This document shows, in pieces, positions 1-8,843 of a stretch of DNA of 64,000 bases. The DNA lies in contig CAYMPJ010000002.1 in assembly GCA_964392325.1 (NCBI GenBank), positions 124,001 through 188,000 on the forward strand. The letters run 5' to 3'. How positions within the stretch are numbered: the stretch's first letter is position 1; every line of letters begins with the position of its first letter. Below the pieces are notes generated by a model, which saw nothing but the letters and a program-made list of their open reading frames with translations, did not search any database and was not told the DNA's origin. A program made the translations under genes and the position numbers. Source of the DNA: CALLPQ01 sp964392325. GTDB taxonomy: Bacteria; Pseudomonadota; Alphaproteobacteria; Caulobacterales; Parvularculaceae.

Positions 1-924
1 GGGGCTGTACGAGATAATGAAAATTCATTTTCCGACGACGGGTTCGTTGTTGATGACTCTGTTAATGTTACAGCGCGTATCGCATATGATATTACGGATA
101 ATTTCAACGCTTATTTCTCTTATGCAACTGGTTTCAAAGCAAGCGCAGTCAATCTTTCTTCTGACTCGTTTCCCCCAACACAAGCCACGGATGCCAACGG
201 TACGCCTCTCGTTGACGATGACGGCAATCCAGTCATCGTAGGCCGCTTCGCAAACCCTGAAGATGTCACCACATTCGAGATTGGTGCAAAAGCCCAGTTC
301 CCGGGCGGGTTTATTAATATCGCCTTGTTTGATCAGGAAGTTGATCAGTTTCAAATCAATGCCTTTACCGGAACAGCCTTTGCCCTCATTAATGCTGGCA
401 CGCAAGACGTTAAAGGTTTTGAGGTCGATGCAGCTTACTCACCGATTGATTCTCTGAATTTCACTTTCGGCATTACCTATCTCGATCCTGAAATTACGGA
501 ATTTGTGAATGCGCCTTGTAGCTTATTCTTTGGCAATCCAAATTGTGCCAATGGTGAAGTCACCTTTGATGCCTCTGGGATTCGCCCAGCTGGTGTTCAT
601 GAAGTTAGCCTTTCAACGTCGGCCAATTATTATAGAGAACTCAATAATGGTGCAGCAATTAATGCACGCATTGAATATCTCTATGAAAGTGAAGTCCGCG
701 TTATAGACAATGGACCGGAAGATATCACACGTCAGGTAAGCGTTATTAATGCAAACCTTGGTGTTGCCTTCGAAAATGGGTTCAACGTTAATATCTTTGG
801 ACGTAATTTAACGGATGATGACTACCTCCTCAGCGCGTTCCCAACGGTTGCGCAAGGTGGAAGCTTCTCTGGCTATGTCAGTGAGCCTCGCACATACGGT
901 GTTACTGTCGGTTACAAATTCTAA
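1..924 (+). CDS. TonB-dependent outer membrane receptor, C-terminal part
   Basis: The frame is open from the first base of the window and ends at 924, giving about 307 C-terminal residues; the start, signal peptide and plug lie outside. The sequence has the alternating polar/aromatic strands of a TonB-dependent beta-barrel, including the pattern AYFSYATGFKAS, FEIGAKAQF, a NIFGRNLTDDDY segment near the end and a terminal strand finishing in aromatic Phe (VGYKF), as BamA-dependent barrels do. Such receptors import scarce large or insoluble substrates across the outer membrane using TonB energy. The substrate cannot be read from this part. The neighbours (lactonase, monooxygenase, dehydrogenases) suggest an organic carbon source rather than iron, but that is inference. 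A strong terminator follows directly. Confidence 0.9.
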   Translation, partial: GAVRDNENSFSDDGFVVDDSVNVTARIAYDITDNFNAYFSYATGFKASAVNLSSDSFPPTQATDANGTPLVDDDGNPVIVGRFANPEDVTTFEIGAKAQFPGGFINIALFDQEVDQFQINAFTGTAFALINAGTQDVKGFEVDAAYSPIDSLNFTFGITYLDPEITEFVNAPCSLFFGNPNCANGEVTFDASGIRPAGVHEVSLSTSANYYRELNNGAAINARIEYLYESEVRVIDNGPEDITRQVSVINANLGVAFENGFNVNIFGRNLTDDDYLLSAFPTVAQGGSFSGYVSEPRTYGVTVGYKF

Positions 925-950
925 AAGACACTGTTCCAACGAACGATAAA

Positions 951-981
951 AACGCGCTGTTTTTACAGCGCGTTTTTTTAT
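951..981 (+). terminator. Rho-independent terminator after the TonB receptor
   Basis: A perfect 10-bp stem (aacgcgctgt / acagcgcgtt) closes a TTTT loop and is followed by a run of T. It ends the receptor transcript. It also sits just past the end of the convergent alcohol dehydrogenase gene. Confidence 0.9.
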
Positions 982-991
982 AGGTCATGTT

Positions 992-2152
992 TTAAAATGC
1001 AGCTTGGTAAATTGCGATTGCATCATCTCGTGTTACCTCGCGCGGATTATTGACTAAGAGGCGCGTTTGTAACATCGCGTCATCTGCAAGCTGGCCAATA
1101 TCACTCGCCTTCACGCCAACATCGCGTAAACGGCGCTCTATGTCGGTTTTCTCGATAATATCATCCAGATGCTCGATCAAGTGCTCTGTCATTGCTTGGT
1201 CTGCGCCTTGCGTGTCAGGAAAAATAAACCTTGCAAGCGCAGCATAATCAGGTAGCGCAAATTGGGCATTAAAGCGCAGTACATGGGGCAATACCAATGC
1301 ATTTGATAATCCGTGCGGGACATGAAAAATCCCGCCAAGCGGATAGGCAAGCGCATGAACCGCGGCTACTGGTGCATTGGCAAATGCCTGCCCGGCCCAC
1401 ATCGCACCGAGCAACATATTAGCGCGCGCCTCAAGATTATCCCCATGATGAACAGCCGTAATTATATTATCGCTCATCAGGCGCAAGGCCTCGCGTGCCA
1501 TCATATCCGATACTGGATTTTTTTTATGCTTTGATGTGTACGCCTCAATTGCGTGCACCATCGCATCAATACCGGTTGCCGCCGTAACATGCGCCGGTAG
1601 CCCCAATGTAAGCTCGGCATCCAGCAATGCGATATCGGCATATAATTGGGGAGAGACTACGCCCATTTTCTGGGTTTTTCCCGTTGTAACAATTGATATT
1701 GGCGTAACTTCCGACCCCGTGCCAGCTGTTGTCGGGATTAATACTAATGGCGTCTGCCGAGCACCCCGCACTGCACCGACCCCGTATATCTCATCCAGCC
1801 TTTGCCCACTTTTTAACAATAGAGCAACAAGCTTGGCCGCATCCATTGACGAGCCACCCCCTAGGCCAATTACAAGATCACATTTATATATTTTTGCTGC
1901 GTTCAATGCTTCTTCTATAATCTCGCTGGATGGGTCGGCAATTACATTAGAAAAAACCTCAGCATCCATTCCAGCATCCACTAACGCGCGGCGAACTGGC
2001 TCAGCCAATCCACAATTTACGATGCCTTGGTCTGTAATTATCAGTATACGCGTTGCCGTAAACTGTTCGGCAATCAAGGCGGGCAGACGGGTGAGCGATC
2101 CCGGCGCACAAACGATTTTGGGAACTGTTTGAAATTCAAAATCACGCTTCAT
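992..2152 (-). CDS. Iron-containing (group III) alcohol dehydrogenase
   Basis: This is a 386-residue NAD(P)-dependent dehydrogenase of the iron-ADH family, the usual length for it. The nucleotide-binding loop GGGSSMDAAK is at residues 98-107. The expected metal ligands are present: Asp196 and His200 in GIDAMVHAIE, His266 in AVHALAYP and His280 in HVPHG. Members interconvert primary alcohols, hydroxy acids or maleylacetate-type substrates with their carbonyl forms in the cytoplasm. The substrate cannot be deduced from sequence alone. It lies convergent to the TonB receptor and divergent from the lactonase gene. An omega-hydroxy-acid dehydrogenase role would fit the neighbouring Baeyer-Villiger and lactonase genes, but this is only context. 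Confidence 0.9.
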   Translation of the reverse strand: MKRDFEFQTVPKIVCAPGSLTRLPALIAEQFTATRILIITDQGIVNCGLAEPVRRALVDAGMDAEVFSNVIADPSSEIIEEALNAAKIYKCDLVIGLGGGSSMDAAKLVALLLKSGQRLDEIYGVGAVRGARQTPLVLIPTTAGTGSEVTPISIVTTGKTQKMGVVSPQLYADIALLDAELTLGLPAHVTAATGIDAMVHAIEAYTSKHKKNPVSDMMAREALRLMSDNIITAVHHGDNLEARANMLLGAMWAGQAFANAPVAAVHALAYPLGGIFHVPHGLSNALVLPHVLRFNAQFALPDYAALARFIFPDTQGADQAMTEHLIEHLDDIIEKTDIERRLRDVGVKASDIGQLADDAMLQTRLLVNNPREVTRDDAIAIYQAAF

Positions 2153-2392
2153 AAATGAAAACCAATTTTAGTGTGTTGCGCGATCAGGACGCGTCTGTTC
2201 TATCGTCTTACTTATCGCACAATACACAAAATAACTACATTTCACCAGAAGCCTGCGTAAACGCTTTCCAAAATGTATTGCCTACGTATATAGTAAAATT
2301 GGTGAAATCATATACATTCAATAGATAGAAAAAAAATTCAATTCTATTGTTAGTTTAGATTCGCCAATACTAAATAGTAACAGGGTAAAATC

Positions 2393-3433
2393 ATGAAACG
2401 CTTTATTATCACTATACTGTCAATAATTTTGGCAATCGCTGCATATGTTATTTATCAAGCTGTACATATTAGCGGCGCATTAGTGAGTGTTGATCCTGTC
2501 ACCCCAAATAGTTGCTCCAAGCTGGCTGTTTTCCCCGGTGCGGAAGATATTACGATAGACCATACCACCAAAACAGCTTTCATTTCTGCAGCAGATCGCA
2601 GGGCCCGTTTAAAAGGCACACCCCCACAGGGCGGAATATACGCGCTTAGTTTAGACGGGGAACAAAATTTGCGTAAAATCAACACAGATGGTCCAAGCGA
2701 TTTTCAACCACACGGTATTTTTCTGCTATCGGGCAACGACAAACGCTTGTTTGTCATCAATCATCCATTATCGGGCGGACACACAGTAGAAATTTTTAGC
2801 GTACAAAAAGATGCATCCCTTCAACATCTTGAAACGATTACTTTTGATAAAATGATATCCCCAAATGATATCGCCGCAACAGGGCCACGCACATTCTATT
2901 TCACAAATGATCATGGTTTTGGCGGCGGCTTACCGCAACAGATTGAAACAAGCTTGCTTTTGCAACTATCCAATGTCGTCTACTTTGATGGTAATGAAGC
3001 CAAAACGGTCTCGAAATTTCTAGGCTTTGCAAATGGTATTAATATCTCTGATGATGGGAAGAGTGTTTACGTCGCTGAAGCGGTTGGACGAAAAATGGGG
3101 GTTTATGATCGCAATATCGAAACAGGATCGTTAAAACGTCGAGCGCTTCATTCTCTCCCAACGGGTCCCGATAATCTTGAATTTGACGTTGACGGATTTT
3201 TATGGACGGGCGGTCATCCAAGAATTTTTGAATATTTAAAACATGCCGCTAATGCAGACTATCCGGCACCATCACAAGTTATGCGGATTAATCCGAGCAA
3301 TGGTGATTTTGAAAATGTCTATGTATCAGTAGACGGAAGCTTTTCAGCTGCAACGGTTGGAGCCGTTTTTGAAGATAAACTCTATATAGGATCAGTTTTT
3401 AATAAAGACATACTGGTTTGCACGCTAAGTTAA
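2393..3433 (+). CDS. Paraoxonase/arylesterase (PON)-family lactonase, membrane-anchored
   Basis: This 346-residue protein starts with an N-terminal hydrophobic helix (about residues 3-22), as in PON enzymes that keep their signal anchor. It is a six-bladed propeller with clear paraoxonase signatures: Glu51-Asp52 (GAED), Asn158 (SPNDI), Asn214 (ANGI) and Asp260-Asn261 (PDNLEFD) match the PON1 calcium ligands. His107 (PHGI) and His124 (INHP) match the His115/His134 dyad. Cys41 and Cys343 sit where PON1 has its terminal disulfide (42-353). Family members hydrolyse lactones, including acyl-homoserine lactones in some cases. It probably acts in the periplasm. It lies divergent from the iron ADH and convergent to the SDR that ends the monooxygenase cluster. 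A general SMP-30/strictosidine-synthase-like hydrolase is less likely given the full ligand set. Confidence 0.85.
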   Translation: MKRFIITILSIILAIAAYVIYQAVHISGALVSVDPVTPNSCSKLAVFPGAEDITIDHTTKTAFISAADRRARLKGTPPQGGIYALSLDGEQNLRKINTDGPSDFQPHGIFLLSGNDKRLFVINHPLSGGHTVEIFSVQKDASLQHLETITFDKMISPNDIAATGPRTFYFTNDHGFGGGLPQQIETSLLLQLSNVVYFDGNEAKTVSKFLGFANGINISDDGKSVYVAEAVGRKMGVYDRNIETGSLKRRALHSLPTGPDNLEFDVDGFLWTGGHPRIFEYLKHAANADYPAPSQVMRINPSNGDFENVYVSVDGSFSAATVGAVFEDKLYIGSVFNKDILVCTLS

Positions 3434-3469
3434 ATGGCAAAATACCCGTACCGGAAAATCTATTTCAAT

Positions 3470-4330
3470 TTAAGAATTTTGCGCGACATGGTTTTTGAGT
3501 TTTGGGTGCCCAAGACAATCATCATAGGTTGATTTCAAATGCTCCATCCGCATCTCGATTGCGGATTTCATTTCTTCATGCGTAAAAATATGCGACCGCC
3601 CCGCTAAAATTGAATCCGCAACCATATCCGCCACCAATGATGGAGGAAGTCCATTTTCGACCAAAGCACTGGTCGCCGCATGGAGAGCCTCTTCGTTTTT
3701 CGACGGTTGAGATAAACCCGCTGTAGGACGCTCGGCAATTGTATTATGAATATTTGTTGCCACCCAACCAGGACATAAGACACTCACCCCGATATTTTCT
3801 GGTGCCAATTCCTGAGCTATTGTTTCGGAATATCCCACAACAGCAAATTTAGTTGCATTATAGGGCCCAAGACCCGGCATTCCCCAATGCCCTGCCATAG
3901 AGGCCGTATTGACAATATGGCCTCCCTCTGCGTGGGATTTTATGAGCGGGGTAAATATCTCGACGCCATACACAACGCCCATCAAATTAATATCAACAAT
4001 CCACCGCCAATCTTCAAGCGGCACCGACCCTGCATTTCCCCCTAAACTAACCCCTGCATTGTTGAAAACCATATGGACTTTTCCATAGTTTTCTATGGTT
4101 TTGTCAGCGGCCGCTTGTACATCCTCAGCTTGAGCGACATTACAAATAACTGTCTGAATTTGATCTGCATAATTTGTAAGCCCAGCCGCAGCCGCACTCA
4201 ATTTTTGACCATCAATATCGGCCATCATAACATTAGACCCGCGCGATAACAGGGTGCGCGCAATCTCAAGACCAATCCCCGATGCTGCACCCGTAATAAA
4301 TGCGGTTTTATTTTCAAAAGAGGTGATCAT
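3470..4330 (-). CDS. Short-chain dehydrogenase/reductase (SDR)
   Basis: From the preferred ATG this is a 286-residue classical SDR. A TTG 36 bases upstream is in frame, but the ATG at 4330 follows an AGGG ribosome site. It has the NAD(P) loop TGAASGIG (residues 13-20), NNAG (90-93) and the catalytic Ser144, Tyr157 and Lys161 (YNATK). Asp38 after beta-2 (MMADID) suggests NAD preference. SDRs of this type oxidise secondary alcohols to ketones or the reverse. The C-terminal tail of about 40 residues beyond the core fold is typical of the longer SDRs found in degradative clusters. It is the last gene of the leftward cluster, 38 bases after the transporter, so co-transcription is likely. The substrate is unknown; a cyclic or steroid-like alcohol is a guess from context. 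Confidence 0.88.
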   Translation of the reverse strand: MITSFENKTAFITGAASGIGLEIARTLLSRGSNVMMADIDGQKLSAAAAGLTNYADQIQTVICNVAQAEDVQAAADKTIENYGKVHMVFNNAGVSLGGNAGSVPLEDWRWIVDINLMGVVYGVEIFTPLIKSHAEGGHIVNTASMAGHWGMPGLGPYNATKFAVVGYSETIAQELAPENIGVSVLCPGWVATNIHNTIAERPTAGLSQPSKNEEALHAATSALVENGLPPSLVADMVADSILAGRSHIFTHEEMKSAIEMRMEHLKSTYDDCLGHPKLKNHVAQNS

Positions 4331-4368
4331 ACCCTGTCTACCCTTGTAAAGATCATAATTGATCAAAC

Positions 4369-5802
4369 TTAAATTGCCCTTTGGGCATGCAACGCTTCAA
4401 TGGTTCGCGCATGGGTTTCCCGAGTGATAGGATAGCCAAGTAAGAAGAAGCCCGCAATCAAACAAAGCACAAACACGATAGGCCCCATCAGCAAACCCAT
4501 ATTGATGAGTATCTCTGGTTCAACCGATTCGGATTTTTGTTGCGTTGGAAACTTTACAAGATCCAGACTTACGCCAGCAATAAACCCACCCAAACCAAAA
4601 CTTGCCTTACGGGCAAACATTACGGCTGAAAATAAAATGCCTTCCTGACGTCGCCCGGTTTTAAGTTCATATTCACTGGCGACATCAGCCATCATGGCTT
4701 CTGTAACAATCATTATAGAAATTGAAAAAATTTGCCCAATAAATGTGAACCCAACAACAATTTCAAACAGGCCCGGCTCGCCATTTCCCGGAATGAGACC
4801 GAAAGTTCGTCCCAATATTGGCAAAATATAAAAAATGGAAAACATCAAAATCGAAAAAATTGCAGCCCATTTTTTATCTAATATTTTCGTTAAACCCGGT
4901 GCTAATAATGCGCCAGGAATAATCGCAACCCCAATTGATAAAACGTAAATGATAAATTCTTCAGAACTCAATCCCCAGTAAAAAGTTGCCATATAAACAC
5001 TAATCGCCGTAGCAACACCGGCCATGATTGAGACAATAATAAAACCAATAGACAATGTCCGAAATGATGGCTTCGCAAAAGCCCGGACAATCTCATGATA
5101 AGCACGCCACCAGACAACATTTGTAGTTTTTTCGGACTTTTTTATCAGATCGGGAATATGCGCGCGCGTCCCTAAAAACGCGATGATAATACTTGCCGTC
5201 GCAACCACGCCGCCAACCAATCCCATGCCGCTAAATCCTGCACGGTTTAAACTACCATCCTCAAGCACCGCCAAATTTGCAGAAAAGACAACAACAAAAA
5301 CAATACCCAGTATAATACCAGCAAAGTTACCGAAGAAAATACGAGAGGTGGTCAATAAGGTCCGTTCCCGATAATCATCGGTAAGGTCAGCGGTAAGTGA
5401 AATATAGGGTATAAAAAAGATTGTCAGGGATAATCGCGTGAATATGGCAAAAGCAATCATCCAGACTATGAGTTGTCCGGTTGATAAAGAGGCTGGCGGG
5501 GAGAACAACAACCATAAACTTAGTCCAAGCGGGAATACGCCGATAAGAATGAATAAATGACGGCGACCATATTTTTTTGAACGAAAATTATCGGTAATCC
5601 CGCCCATAAGAGGGTCAGTGATTGCATCAAAAACAAGCGCAACTAATTTTGCCATTCCAACGATAGAGCCAGAGAGTCCGAGAACGGAATTAAAGAAGAA
5701 TAAAAAATAATAATGAAACAATGCGTCTTTTGCATTAACGGCAACTTGCCCAATGCCATAGAGAACCCTGGTTGTATTTTTGATTTTTTTATCCGCGGTC
5801 AC
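4369..5802 (-). CDS. MFS transporter, GPH cation symporter (MelB-like) family
   Basis: The 477-residue protein has about twelve hydrophobic helices and the glycoside-pentoside-hexuronide family signature between helices 2 and 3 (DAITDPLMGGITDN, then KKYGRRH). The start is a GTG preceded by AGGG. GPH proteins import sugars, glycosides and some conjugated compounds together with H+ or Na+. In alphaproteobacterial degradation clusters this branch often accompanies TonB receptors and oxygenases, so the real substrate may be a conjugated or amphipathic molecule. It sits between the monooxygenase (57-base gap) and the SDR in one leftward run. No regulator is adjacent. Confidence 0.85.
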   Translation of the reverse strand: MTADKKIKNTTRVLYGIGQVAVNAKDALFHYYFLFFFNSVLGLSGSIVGMAKLVALVFDAITDPLMGGITDNFRSKKYGRRHLFILIGVFPLGLSLWLLFSPPASLSTGQLIVWMIAFAIFTRLSLTIFFIPYISLTADLTDDYRERTLLTTSRIFFGNFAGIILGIVFVVVFSANLAVLEDGSLNRAGFSGMGLVGGVVATASIIIAFLGTRAHIPDLIKKSEKTTNVVWWRAYHEIVRAFAKPSFRTLSIGFIIVSIMAGVATAISVYMATFYWGLSSEEFIIYVLSIGVAIIPGALLAPGLTKILDKKWAAIFSILMFSIFYILPILGRTFGLIPGNGEPGLFEIVVGFTFIGQIFSISIMIVTEAMMADVASEYELKTGRRQEGILFSAVMFARKASFGLGGFIAGVSLDLVKFPTQQKSESVEPEILINMGLLMGPIVFVLCLIAGFFLLGYPITRETHARTIEALHAQRAI

Positions 5803-5859
5803 GCCCTGTATTTCCCGAAATTACTTTTGTATTTTGGTATTGATGTTTTGCTGCCATAC

Positions 5860-7374
5860 TCAATTTATATTAAAATCGCCTAGATCAATATTTTTTTGTT
5901 GTTTACGAAAGTCACGTGCATGGGAGGGAAAAAGCGTCGAAATCGCCCCATCGTTAACACCGCCCGATTGACGGTACCAGCTATCACACCCACTTGCCCA
6001 GACCGTATTGCCGAGTTCTTCTTGGATTTTCTGATTATACTTTTTTTGTTTGTCAGATTTTACTGAAATGGTTTTCATATCCCCGGTCGCATCTATTAAT
6101 CGCATAATCGTTGCGATTTGTTGTTCAATCATAAAGACGACCGATGTGGTTCCAACACCGGTATTTGGGCCGGTTACCATAAAATAATTTGGAAACCCTG
6201 AAATGCATAAACCGTTATAAGCAGCCGGGATATCGCTCCATTCCTCCTCTAGCGAGCGCCCATTCTCTCCATAAATTTTGATAGAATGCATGTGTTTTTC
6301 AATGTCGTATCCGGTTGCGTAAACAATAATATCGCAAGAATATTGTGTTGCATCTTGAGCGACAATCCCATCCTTATAAAATCCATCAATACCCTTTGTA
6401 ACCAGTTCAACATTATCTTTATTCAGGGTTTGATAAAAATTATCGGACACTAATATTCGCTTACACCCAAGATCATAATCGGGAATTAGTTTTTTTCTCA
6501 ACTCCCTGTCTTTCACAACTTTCATGGGGTATTGCAAAATTTGTTTACCAACTATTTTACCCCATTTGGAATTTTTTCTGATTACTGGAAAAAGTACAAA
6601 CTCCAACCGATAAAAAATAAATTGCCTGTATAAATTCAACAACCATGGCCAACGGGCAAATCTCTTTTTCCATTTTTCCGAATATGCATAATCATTGCGC
6701 GGGGCAATATAGTTTGGTGTGCGTTGAAAAACTTTCAGGGAAGATGCGATTTTTGCCAATTCAGGAACAAGCTGAATAGCACTTGCCGCACTACCAATCA
6801 CCGCAATATTTTTTCCGTCGAATTCAATACTCTTATCCCAACGCGCTGCATGCATGGTAACACCCGAATAGTCATCACTTCCCTTAAAAACAGGTATTAA
6901 AGGCTCATGCAAACCACCCCCGCCATTGATAATATGGCGGGCTTTAACAATCTGTCCATCATCAAAATATACCTGCCATAGTTTCTCCTCATCAAGAAAC
7001 TGTAATTCTAAAATTCTGCGACCAGTTTCGATATAAGGACCAATACCGTATTTATCTGCGCATTTTTCGATATAGTCTTTAATTTCCTCTTGCGGTGAAT
7101 ATAAACGCGACCAATTCGGATTGGGCTCGAATGAAAAACAATAAAGGTGCGAGGGTACATCACATGCTGCACCGGGATAGACGTTATCATGCCAAGTGCC
7201 GCCAATTTCATCTGACTTTTCATAGATACGAAAATTGGTAATGCCCTTTTCCAGCAATTTTATACCGGCACATATCCCGGAAAAGCCCGCTCCGATCACC
7301 AATACCTGCAAGACCGGATATTCTTTTTGCGGATCATAGCTGGTATTGGGACTATTATCATTGTCAGATGTCAT
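5860..7374 (-). CDS. Flavin-containing (Baeyer-Villiger type) monooxygenase
   Basis: From the ATG at 7374, which follows AGGAAA, this is a 504-residue class B flavoprotein monooxygenase. An upstream ATG at 7401 overlaps the dehydrogenase stop as ATGA but has a weaker ribosome site. The FAD loop GAGFSG is at residues 28-33 and the NADPH loop GSAASA at 194-199. Between them, residues 169-180 read YSGVTMHAARWD, which matches the Baeyer-Villiger fingerprint FxGxxxHxxxW(P/D) except for Tyr in place of Phe. GGTWHDNVYPGAACDVPSHLY (58-78, in part) is also typical of this group. These enzymes insert oxygen next to a ketone to give esters or lactones. An N- or S-oxidising FMO is the alternative, made less likely by the fingerprint. 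It lies between the acyl-CoA dehydrogenase and the transporter. Confidence 0.88.
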   Translation of the reverse strand: MTSDNDNSPNTSYDPQKEYPVLQVLVIGAGFSGICAGIKLLEKGITNFRIYEKSDEIGGTWHDNVYPGAACDVPSHLYCFSFEPNPNWSRLYSPQEEIKDYIEKCADKYGIGPYIETGRRILELQFLDEEKLWQVYFDDGQIVKARHIINGGGGLHEPLIPVFKGSDDYSGVTMHAARWDKSIEFDGKNIAVIGSAASAIQLVPELAKIASSLKVFQRTPNYIAPRNDYAYSEKWKKRFARWPWLLNLYRQFIFYRLEFVLFPVIRKNSKWGKIVGKQILQYPMKVVKDRELRKKLIPDYDLGCKRILVSDNFYQTLNKDNVELVTKGIDGFYKDGIVAQDATQYSCDIIVYATGYDIEKHMHSIKIYGENGRSLEEEWSDIPAAYNGLCISGFPNYFMVTGPNTGVGTTSVVFMIEQQIATIMRLIDATGDMKTISVKSDKQKKYNQKIQEELGNTVWASGCDSWYRQSGGVNDGAISTLFPSHARDFRKQQKNIDLGDFNIN

Positions 7375-7397
7375 GGTTTTCCTAATCGTTAGAAGCG

Positions 7398-8558
7398 TCA
7401 TAGTCCCATTTGACGTACCGCCAAGTCACGCATAATTTCTTCCGACCCGCCGCCAATAGCCTGCACTTTCACTTCGCGATAAAATCTCTCAATCGCATTC
7501 CCGCGCATATAGCCAGCGCCGCCCAATATTTGCATCGCCTGGGATGCACAAAACTCCAAAGCTGTGGATGCGGAGAATTTTGCTTTAGAAATTTGCGCAA
7601 CAGGCATCTCCCCCGTCTCCTCAACTTGCCAGCAAATCTGATTAAGATAAGCCTCGGTCATATCAATCTTGGCAGACATATCAGCAATCTTATGTCTGAT
7701 GACCTGATGTTTAATCAGTGGACTGCCAAATGTCTCGCGTTCGCGGGCCCATTTGATGGAGTCCTCCAAACAGGTTTTCATCATGCCCAGCATACCGGCA
7801 ACCATACCAAGGCGCTCATAATTAAAATTATTCATGATCGCCAAAAATCCACGATTTTCTTCACCCATCAAATTTACGGCAGGAACGCGTACATCATCAA
7901 AATATAGACTTGCCTGATCGGAGGCCCACCAACCCATTTTACGCTCTAACGGCGTGCGGGTAAAACCTTGAATATCTTTTTCAACAAAAAATAGCGAAAT
8001 ACCGCCAAGCCCCTCACCCCCGGTGCGTGCGCCCACAACAAAATAGTCAGCCTTCATCCCGCCAGTGATAAAGGCTTTGCTGCCATTCAGAACCCAATGA
8101 TTCCCATCCTTCTTTGCCGTGGTCTTGAGGCGCGCAACGTCTGATCCACCAGATGGCTCTGTTATCGCCAGACTGGACCCTTTATGACCGAGAACAATAT
8201 CCTTTAAAACGCGCTCGCAAATCTCTTCAGAGGCCATTTTCTCTATCGGTCCGATAGAAATTGACCGGCCGCCCAACGCGGCGGGTATTCCGCTCGCGCC
8301 GCAACGAGCCGCCTCCTCCCCCCAGGCCGCCCGCATAAAGCAATCATCAAAGCCGAGGCCCCCATATTTCTCATCAACCCCAAAACCCCAAACGCCGAGC
8401 GCCCCGGCTTTTTCATGGAGCGCCCAGGGAACATCCCCCGCTTCGTCCCATTCATCGGCAAATGGGGTGATCTCGGTTGCCACAAAACGGCGACAAGCCT
8501 CGCGAAATGCCCTGCGTTCAGGGGTTTCAAACGGATTGACAATAAACGGGTCGGCCAT
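7398..8558 (-). CDS. Acyl-CoA dehydrogenase (catalytic Glu in helix G)
   Basis: The ATG at 8558, preceded by AGGT, gives a normal 386-residue acyl-CoA dehydrogenase; a longer reading frame adds 26 residues that do not look like the family. Visible signatures are AITEPSGGSD (131-140), the FAD/electron-transfer-partner region and GGAGYMRG (346-353). At the place where medium-chain enzymes carry the catalytic Glu this protein reads IGGGSEEI. Instead Glu248 in YERL occupies the helix-G position used by isovaleryl- and long-chain acyl-CoA dehydrogenases. It therefore probably acts on a branched or bulky acyl-CoA, passing electrons to ETF. It is the first gene of the leftward cluster. The next gene may be translationally coupled, since an ATG overlaps this stop. 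Confidence 0.9.
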   Translation of the reverse strand: MADPFIVNPFETPERRAFREACRRFVATEITPFADEWDEAGDVPWALHEKAGALGVWGFGVDEKYGGLGFDDCFMRAAWGEEAARCGASGIPAALGGRSISIGPIEKMASEEICERVLKDIVLGHKGSSLAITEPSGGSDVARLKTTAKKDGNHWVLNGSKAFITGGMKADYFVVGARTGGEGLGGISLFFVEKDIQGFTRTPLERKMGWWASDQASLYFDDVRVPAVNLMGEENRGFLAIMNNFNYERLGMVAGMLGMMKTCLEDSIKWARERETFGSPLIKHQVIRHKIADMSAKIDMTEAYLNQICWQVEETGEMPVAQISKAKFSASTALEFCASQAMQILGGAGYMRGNAIERFYREVKVQAIGGGSEEIMRDLAVRQMGL

Positions 8559-8843
8559 GACGATACCTGAGCTAAACTGGAAAGTCCTTGGGCTAGATTC
8601 ATAGGTGATGAGCCCTATCCATGCAATTAGCCTCAACAGTTACAAATTTGGGATTTTATTCAGGGCGAGGCCCTTATCAAATGATGGGTGGATTTTACAC
8701 CTAAACAAAGCCCTCAGTAGCTGGAAATGCACGCCAGCACAGAAAGTCACCTTTACGTGAAAACCGGATTTCGTCATGATATAATCACGAAATTAATGCT
8801 AAAGGCGCTATAGTCTTTCCTTTATGGGTTTTTGGAGCAACAA

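Noticed and set aside
1536..2132. 198-codon plus-strand frame over the iron alcohol dehydrogenase
   Set aside because: Shadow of a clear metal-ADH gene; Ser/Thr/Ile-rich composition typical of antisense frames.
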